From NCBI GenBank assembly GCA_012519315.1, contig JAAYQM010000054.1, positions 1-50,010 of the forward strand: a stretch of 50,010 nucleotides of DNA. Direction: 5' to 3'. Source of the stretch: Clostridiales bacterium (GTDB taxonomy: Bacteria > Bacillota > Clostridia > Oscillospirales > CAG-272). This document shows, piece after piece, positions 44,797 to 50,010 of this stretch. The notes beneath the pieces were generated by a model. That model worked only from the letters and a program-made list of their open reading frames with translations, had not been told where the DNA came from and did not search any database. Within the stretch, counting starts at the first letter, position 1. Every line of letters starts with the position of its first letter. The position numbers were made by a program, and so were the translations under genes.

Positions 44797-46992
44797 TTAA
44801 TAATAACTTTCCGTATAATAATACTCTTCAAGTCGATATATAGCGGGAGGAAGATCATCGTCGTCAAAATCCTTCAAAGTCACGGTTACGGCATAACCGA
44901 CATAATCCTTATATTTCTCTCCATAGTCATTGACTTCTTCTTGTTCCACATGAATATTAATAATCGCATAGTTGTCATCAAATTCCATAGGGGCGTCAAC
45001 CATGTAGTCAAGCAAAAATTGTGCAACTTCCTGATAGGACTCCTCACTCATATAGCTATAGGGCGATCCATATTGAATATGCTGTTTGGTTTCAGAGTCA
45101 TAGCGGAACAAGGTAACTCCCAGGGCTGTTTTTGCGTCTTTGTTGTTTGCCAAGATGTCCTTAACAATTTGAACATTACCCTTCTGATACTCATATAAGG
45201 CCTTGCAAAAGAGAGTATAGGATTCGGGCATGAGAGATTGTATAATCGGAATGCGAACATGGTATGTTTTAGAACCTACCCGCGTTTGAACACCGACCTG
45301 TGCTCTCAAAGCGTCCCTTTCGCTAGCCATATTGACCTTTTGATACCATTCTACAAAGTCAGCAGTTTTAAGCTCCTCTTTCATTTTCGCATAGATCTCG
45401 GCAGCTTTTTTCCCGTCGATATGGGCGGCATCGGTTTGTACATAAACGGTGTTCGCTATCTCCTCAGGGAGAGTCATCCAAAGCTTTTTGTAGTCCTCGT
45501 TGTCCTCGATTGCCTTTAAAATAGTGTCCCATTTACTCAACGGAACAAAAATCGAGCGATATTTCTCCCCGCGGGCTGTCTTTATTTTAAATGTGGAAAA
45601 ATTATATCCTTCACCATCTCCTTTAGACGGCGAATTATAAATGTAATAATAATCCCTTGGTCTTGCCTTAAAGGTATCAACACAATCGGCAAGGCTGTCC
45701 GCCACAATAGAAATGACTTCCTTTTCCTTCAGCTCAACAGAGGAATTCTGCATCCTCGCATAGTCCGAAAAGGATAACACACCCCATCCTCCGTAATATC
45801 CTCCGTAAAAATTATCCGATACAAGATAAACACTTTTAACAGAAGACGCCGAGGGCAGATAATTAAGCTGGGATGCATGAATGGCAGCCATCGCCCCGTA
45901 GAGCCCGAAGTTCAGCGCGGCAACAATGGCAAGGGCGGGAATGGCGCGAAGCAGGTTTTTCCACCTCTTTGTGGTGATAATCTCATAGGTAAAGTACATT
46001 ACAAGAGCGATAATATAGAGAACCACATAGCCGAATACTTCCTGATACCGGTCATAGCGTGAGGCGAACATTACCGCAATAATGATCGAGCAAATGGTCA
46101 TGGTAACAGTGATGCGATATACCGCCTGCAAAAAGCGGTTGGGCGCCGAACGAGACGCGCTCTCGCTTTTCCTGTAGTAGAACAAAACAGCCGCCAAAAC
46201 AAGGTAGATCAAAGCTAAGATGCCCGTGTAAACCATAGCCTTAGTTCCGGTTAGCATCTGAGGGACATCGACTTCCTGACCGCCAAACATCATAGTAAAG
46301 ATACCAAACACCGTGCCGGTCACCGCATTGTATTCATTGGACAAGAGGGGGAGCAGATGACCGCTTGGCACCATGGGAAGCACACTCAAAATGGAGGAAT
46401 TGACAATGGTTATAACAAAGCGCGGGAGGAAAATAATAAGTCCGGAAAGGACGACATTGGTAAAAGCCGTTCCCGAAAGGGTCATGGCAATGGCCACCGA
46501 GGCTATCGCCAGCACACTTGCGACAAAGCTGTTGATCGCAAGCATAAACAGGGGCCCATAAAGCAGGGTAAAGTACTTCATCAAAATCAAATGAGCGATA
46601 ACCGACAAAAGGGTTGTTCCCACAATTATAAAGATCACCCATGCCAGAATCGAGCAGATAAAGCTGATGTAAAGGCACAATCTTGTATGGGGAATAGAGT
46701 GATAGAAGTCGGAGGTGTTTCTTTTATTTAAAAACCCGAACAAAAGCAAGGTCATGGTAGGCGCAAAAATGCAAAACATCGTCACAAGCAGCGGATGAGC
46801 GGAAAAGGCATTAACACTCTGAATCATATATTCATCATAGGAATATCCCGGAGCGGAAACGATGGTAATCACCTTGCCAATCGGGATCAGGATGGCCTCA
46901 AGCCCTAAAATAACAAATGCAAGAATGGCGACAATACGCAGCTGCTTGATTCCCTCGCGAAACAATCCAAAACTGAAAATTTTCTTATTCAT
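44797..46992 (-). CDS. ABC transporter permease with large extracellular domain
   Basis: A 731-residue membrane protein. About eight or more helices occupy residues 20-370 (first near 22-42). The rest, about 390-731, is a soluble acidic domain of the DUF6449 kind. It partners the ATPase gene upstream (gap of 13 bases). Such GntR(YtrA)-ATPase-permease operons in Firmicutes respond to cell-wall antibiotics or envelope stress; the cargo here is unknown. The start at 46992 follows AAGGAGAG; an in-frame ATG at 47064 lies inside the ATPase gene and lacks a site. Confidence 0.83.
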   Translation of the reverse strand: MNKKIFSFGLFREGIKQLRIVAILAFVILGLEAILIPIGKVITIVSAPGYSYDEYMIQSVNAFSAHPLLVTMFCIFAPTMTLLLFGFLNKRNTSDFYHSIPHTRLCLYISFICSILAWVIFIIVGTTLLSVIAHLILMKYFTLLYGPLFMLAINSFVASVLAIASVAIAMTLSGTAFTNVVLSGLIIFLPRFVITIVNSSILSVLPMVPSGHLLPLLSNEYNAVTGTVFGIFTMMFGGQEVDVPQMLTGTKAMVYTGILALIYLVLAAVLFYYRKSESASRSAPNRFLQAVYRITVTMTICSIIIAVMFASRYDRYQEVFGYVVLYIIALVMYFTYEIITTKRWKNLLRAIPALAIVAALNFGLYGAMAAIHASQLNYLPSASSVKSVYLVSDNFYGGYYGGWGVLSFSDYARMQNSSVELKEKEVISIVADSLADCVDTFKARPRDYYYIYNSPSKGDGEGYNFSTFKIKTARGEKYRSIFVPLSKWDTILKAIEDNEDYKKLWMTLPEEIANTVYVQTDAAHIDGKKAAEIYAKMKEELKTADFVEWYQKVNMASERDALRAQVGVQTRVGSKTYHVRIPIIQSLMPESYTLFCKALYEYQKGNVQIVKDILANNKDAKTALGVTLFRYDSETKQHIQYGSPYSYMSEESYQEVAQFLLDYMVDAPMEFDDNYAIINIHVEQEEVNDYGEKYKDYVGYAVTVTLKDFDDDDLPPAIYRLEEYYYTESYY

Positions 46993-47005
46993 GACAAGTC
47001 TCTCC

Positions 47006-47899
47006 TTATTCAAGATTGAAGGAATAGCCGAGTGCTTCCATCTCATAAGTAAATACTTCTTCAAGAGAAAGGGGTAAAACGTCCAATATACTCGGATTCA
47101 ATTCCTTTAGCTTTGCAACGGTCTCTTCCCTGCTTCCTCGTACAATCATATTAGAAACAGAGCCGTGCTTTACAAAATGCAGTATGTCGATCCCCTCGAA
47201 GCGGGAACGGTCATATTCATCCTGAAAAGCTATTTGTATCTTAAACTGGGCTGTTTTAAGGTGCTGAATATCGCTCTCCAACACAAGGCCACCCTTGTGA
47301 AGCAGCGCAAGCTGATCGCAGGTATCCTCCAGCTCCCGCAACGAATGAGAGGTAATGATAGCCGATGCCTTCCTCTCCATAACGTCTTGGCAGATAAGAT
47401 TTTTCACATAGTTTCGAATAACGGGGTCAAGTCCGTCAAAGGTCTCATCAAAAAAGATGTAATCGGGCTTTGAGGAGATAGCTAAAATCGTAGCCGCCTG
47501 CCGGCGCATACCCTTCGAAAAAGTATTAGTCGACTTTTTAGGGTCAAGACCAAAAACCTCGGTCAGCTCCCTATATCGCTGACGGTCAAAGGAGGGAAAA
47601 ATATCCTCATACATATCCGCCATGCGATTCATAGTGGCATTGTTCAAAAAGTACAGCTCATCGGGCACATAGGCAATGCGGCGTTTAATTTCGGGGTTAT
47701 CCCAAACCGTCTCGCCGTCTATGGTAACCGAGCTGCCGTCCGCGCGGTAGACCCCTGCTATTATGCGCAAAAACGTCGATTTTCCCGCGCCGTTTGATCC
47801 CACCATGCCGTAAATACAACCGTCGGCAATAGTGCACGTGATATTCTCAAGCGCGGTAAACTCTTCAAACTTTTTTGTTAGGTTTTGTGCTTTAATCAT
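47006..47899 (-). CDS. ABC transporter ATP-binding protein (YtrB-like)
   Basis: A 297-residue ATPase with Walker A GSNGAGKST, signature FSKGMRRQAATILA, Walker B YIFFDETFDGLDP and switch TSHSLRELED. The signature FSKGM replaces the common LSGGQ, as usual for YtrB/BcrA-type exporters. A longer reading from an ATG at 47929 overlaps the GntR gene; I prefer the ATG at 47899 with GAGAGG 11 bases upstream. Second gene of the GntR operon. Confidence 0.93.
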   Translation of the reverse strand: MIKAQNLTKKFEEFTALENITCTIADGCIYGMVGSNGAGKSTFLRIIAGVYRADGSSVTIDGETVWDNPEIKRRIAYVPDELYFLNNATMNRMADMYEDIFPSFDRQRYRELTEVFGLDPKKSTNTFSKGMRRQAATILAISSKPDYIFFDETFDGLDPVIRNYVKNLICQDVMERKASAIITSHSLRELEDTCDQLALLHKGGLVLESDIQHLKTAQFKIQIAFQDEYDRSRFEGIDILHFVKHGSVSNMIVRGSREETVAKLKELNPSILDVLPLSLEEVFTYEMEALGYSFNLE

Positions 47900-47918
47900 A
47901 AATTCTGCAACCTCTCTT

Positions 47919-48293
47919 TCATCTGTCATGCTTTGTATAAGCCTTGTTTACACGCTGTAGTATTTCTTCCTTTGGAATGCCTGCCAATGCCATGTCTGCC
48001 AGAACCGCGCTAAGCTCGTCAAGCTTATCATATTTTGCTGCGGACACGATATCAAGGGCGTTCTCACAAACAAAATACCCCTTTCCCGGAACCGAATATA
48101 TGATCCCCTGTGTATCAAGCTCGGAATATGCCTTGAGTATGGTATTAGGATTGATTGATAGCTGCAAAGATAGACTCCTGACAGAAGGTATTTGTTCCCC
48201 TGGCGCAATGGTGCCGTTGAGTATAAACTTCTCAAGTTGTTCCTTAATCTGTTCATACATGGGTGTTCGCGACATTGCATCGATCTGAAACAT
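47919..48293 (-). CDS. GntR family transcriptional regulator, YtrA subfamily
   Basis: A 124-residue repressor. It has the winged helix-turn-helix (PMYEQIKEQLEKFILNG, PSVRSLSLQLSINPNTILKAYSELDTQGII) and the very short C-terminal dimer domain of YtrA-type regulators. GGGAGGTG precedes the ATG. It heads the operon with the two ABC genes, so it probably represses them and itself through the palindrome at 48314-48334. Confidence 0.93.
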   Translation of the reverse strand: MFQIDAMSRTPMYEQIKEQLEKFILNGTIAPGEQIPSVRSLSLQLSINPNTILKAYSELDTQGIIYSVPGKGYFVCENALDIVSAAKYDKLDELSAVLADMALAGIPKEEILQRVNKAYTKHDR

Positions 48294-48313
48294 AGCACAC
48301 CTCCCGTATTAAC

Positions 48314-48334
48314 TGTTATATGTCTCATATAACA
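48314..48334. promoter_or_regulatory. GntR operator palindrome
   Basis: TGTTATATG and CATATAACA are perfect inverted repeats around TCT. The site spans about the transcription start of the gntR promoter, a typical place for an autorepressor. Confidence 0.65.
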
Positions 48335-48339
48335 CCTAT

Positions 48340-48368
48340 ATCATACCAAACACTATAGCGGTTGTCAA
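48340..48368 (-). promoter_or_regulatory. sigma-A promoter of the GntR-ABC operon
   Basis: On the minus strand TTGACA (48363-48368), 17 bases, TATGAT (48340-48345). Confidence 0.7.
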
Positions 48369-48451
48369 TATGCTTTTTAAAAAAATTTTATATTTTTTGA
48401 GAAAAGCAATATAATTTTCATTTTAATATATTATTGCCCTAAAAATTTAAT

Positions 48452-48583
48452 ATGTTACTTGGAGTTTTAGGCCGACACCCTGCAAAACAGATTGGAGAGG
48501 ATCCTCTGTCAGATATATATGAATATATTGAACAAACTTTGCATCTACCTTTTAGTAATATTTTTTTGGGTTTTTTTACCTGA
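48452..48583 (+). other. unexplained 43-codon frame within the 421-base gntR-nrdD gap
   Basis: An ATG-started frame without a ribosome-binding site reads MLLGVLGRHPAKQIGEDP and then a helical DIYEYIEQT stretch. It looks more protein-like than its AT-rich surroundings, so it may be a short gene or remnant. The other contents of the gap are the two promoters and the NrdR-like boxes. Confidence 0.2.
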
Positions 48584-48619
48584 TTCGTACATTATGCATA
48601 AAAAAGTGTTCAAGTATTT

Positions 48620-48667
48620 TATCAATATATTGTTGTCTAAAAGATTGACATATACTACATAATGTGG
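48620..48667. promoter_or_regulatory. pair of candidate NrdR boxes
   Basis: Two 16-base sites, 48620-48635 and 48652-48667, match the NrdR-box pattern (acaCwATATATwGtgt) at about 11 and 12 positions. They are 32 bases apart, three helical turns, as expected for NrdR. The second covers the spacer of the nrdD promoter, suited to repression. Confidence 0.5.
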
Positions 48668-48673
48668 TATCAT
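48645..48673 (+). promoter_or_regulatory. sigma-A promoter of nrdD
   Basis: TTGACA (48645-48650), 17 bases, TATCAT (48668-48673). The start of transcription would be about 35 bases before the ATG. Confidence 0.75.
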
Positions 48674-48714
48674 GATTTACACAAGGAAACAAACAACAAG
48701 GAGCGCTTTTTAAA

Positions 48715-50010
48715 ATGATCACCACAATAATTAAGAGAGACGGGCGTGAAGTTCCGTTCAATCTCGAAAAAATCAGCACCGCCATATATAAAGCACTCGA
48801 AGCTTCCGGCAATCCGGATCAGGTTCTTGCCTTTTCCCTTGCCGTCAAGACCGCCGAGCGAGTCGAGGACAAACTGACATCAACAGGCACCCCCCCGACC
48901 GTTGAAGAGATACAAAATACTGTGGAAAGAGTCCTGATTGAAGCCGAGCTGGTGGAGACCGCAAAGGCATATATTCTCTATCGTGCTGAGCGCACCCGCG
49001 CCCGGGAGATGAATAACCGCCTGATGAAAACCTATGAGGAAATAACCAACCGGGCATCGATTGAGAGCGATCTTAAGAGAGACAACGCAAACATCGACGG
49101 GGACACCGCCATGGGAACCATGCTCAAATATGGCTCTGAGGGTGCAAAAATCTTTAACGAGATATACATCCTCAAGCCGGATCATGCAGAAGCCCACAAG
49201 GCCGGAGATATTCACATCCACGATTTCGACTTTTACACCTTGACCACCACCTGCTGCCAAATCGACCTGCAAAAGCTCTTCCATAACGGATTTTCCACCG
49301 GGCACGGGTTTTTACGCGAGCCCAACGACATCTCCAGCTATTCTGCCCTTGCCTGCATTGCCATTCAGTCCAACCAGAACGACCAGCACGGTGGGCAAAG
49401 CATCCCAAACTTTGATTATTCCATGGCAGACGGCGTGCGCAAGACCTACGCCCGCCGCTATAAAGAGAATCTTATAAAGGCTTTGGAAGTACACCTTTTC
49501 GGAAAAGAGACGGCATCCGATGTTGCCGGTCTTATCAATACCACAGCCGCAAATATCGCTGCCGAATGTAATCTTATCCCCGTTCTTGCAGACGATAACG
49601 ATTACAAAGCGGAAGAGCTCCGCCGCCTGTCTGCGTTTTTTGACAAAAACATAATTGCCGAGTGCCAAAAGCTGGCATCAAGCTACGCCTATAAAGAGAC
49701 GGACAGGGCAACCTATCAATCGATGGAGGCCCTCATTCACAACCTTAACACCATGCACAGCCGTGCAGGCGCTCAGGTTCCCTTCAGCTCCATAAACTAC
49801 GGAACGGACACCTCTCCCGAGGGCAGGATGGTCATGAAAAACATCCTTCTCGCTACGGAGGCCGGGCTTGGCTATGGCGAAACGGCTATTTTCCCTATCC
49901 AAATCTTCAAGGTCAAGGCAGGTATAAACTACAACAAGAGCGATCCTAACTACGATCTCTTCAAGCTGGCTTGTCGGGTCAGCGCACACCGCCTTTTCCC
50001 CAACTTCTCC
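48715..50010 (+). CDS. nrdD: anaerobic ribonucleoside-triphosphate reductase (partial, 3' end off window)
   Basis: Makes deoxynucleotides from ribonucleoside triphosphates using a glycyl radical, oxygen-sensitive. 432 codons are visible. Residues 1-90 are the ATP-cone (VIKRDGREVPFNLEKI-like start) for allosteric control. The catalytic domain follows with KAGDIHIHDFDFY, CCQIDLQKLF, and the substrate-site region GGQSIPNFDY. The glycyl radical loop lies off the window, and nrdG is not visible. AAGGAG is 12 bases before the ATG. Controlled by the promoter with NrdR-like boxes; indicates an anaerobic organism. Confidence 0.95.
   Translation, partial: MITTIIKRDGREVPFNLEKISTAIYKALEASGNPDQVLAFSLAVKTAERVEDKLTSTGTPPTVEEIQNTVERVLIEAELVETAKAYILYRAERTRAREMNNRLMKTYEEITNRASIESDLKRDNANIDGDTAMGTMLKYGSEGAKIFNEIYILKPDHAEAHKAGDIHIHDFDFYTLTTTCCQIDLQKLFHNGFSTGHGFLREPNDISSYSALACIAIQSNQNDQHGGQSIPNFDYSMADGVRKTYARRYKENLIKALEVHLFGKETASDVAGLINTTAANIAAECNLIPVLADDNDYKAEELRRLSAFFDKNIIAECQKLASSYAYKETDRATYQSMEALIHNLNTMHSRAGAQVPFSSINYGTDTSPEGRMVMKNILLATEAGLGYGETAIFPIQIFKVKAGINYNKSDPNYDLFKLACRVSAHRLFPNFS

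Noticed and set aside
1-50010. CRISPR arrays, insertion sequences, prophage or origin
   Set aside because: No regularly spaced repeats, transposase or phage genes, or DnaA-box clusters were seen.

Overview
The window reads as a chromosomal segment of a low-to-mid-GC, Gram-positive anaerobe of the class Clostridia, probably near the Oscillospiraceae/Christensenellales. The basis is gene content (DUF951, DUF5711 and CD1247-type proteins, an ECF module linked to truA, GntR/YtrA-type ABC operon, anaerobic ribonucleotide reductase nrdD, sigma-A promoters of TTGACA-17-TATAAT type, lipoproteins and no outer-membrane genes). There is no phage, insertion sequence or CRISPR array; most of the window is a densely packed core genome.

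Layout. 1-4.4 kb (minus): a ClpE-type unfoldase gene followed 9 bases later by a P-type-ATPase-like gene that runs off the left edge and has lost every catalytic motif of the family while staying open for 685 codons. 4.4-11.8 kb (minus): pgsA, cvpA-like, a DUF5711 protein, truA, the ECF transporter module ecfT-ecfA2-ecfA1 and an rRNA-methyltransferase-like gene. 11.9-17.7 kb: ruvC (minus) diverges from DUF951-yfhO-ruvA-ruvB (plus), so all three Holliday-junction genes flank one bidirectional promoter region. 17.9-25 kb: a lipoprotein serpin, sppA, a GDSL hydrolase, a zinc-ribbon CD1247 protein, efp and an unknown lipoprotein. 25.2-27.6 kb (minus): a polar amino-acid ABC importer.

27.9-35.4 kb is a carbohydrate region: an AraC regulator divergent from L-fucose isomerase, a decayed alpha-L-rhamnosidase fragment, a sugar-phosphate kinase and a zinc-dependent dehydrogenase facing a DeoR regulator, and a second GDSL hydrolase with its own promoter. 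35.8-40.9 kb: tRNA-Glu, tRNA-Met, asnS, an aspartate-type aminotransferase, a small membrane protein, rsmA and tRNA-Thr. 41-44.3 kb (plus): an asparagine-synthase-like gene whose glutaminase site is destroyed (Cys2 to Ser, NGE to DGR), followed by an ATP-grasp ligase of the D-aspartate ligase type; this may be a cell-wall cross-bridge cassette. 44.3-48.3 kb (minus): a small membrane protein and a GntR-regulated ABC exporter operon with a clear palindromic operator. 48.7 kb to the end: nrdD, cut by the right edge, under a promoter carrying two candidate NrdR boxes 32 bases apart.

The two most unusual signals are paralogues of well-known enzymes with catalytic sites selectively erased in intact reading frames: the P-type ATPase pseudoenzyme and the asparagine synthase with a dead glutaminase domain. 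All functional statements come from reading the sequence and family knowledge; no database search was run.
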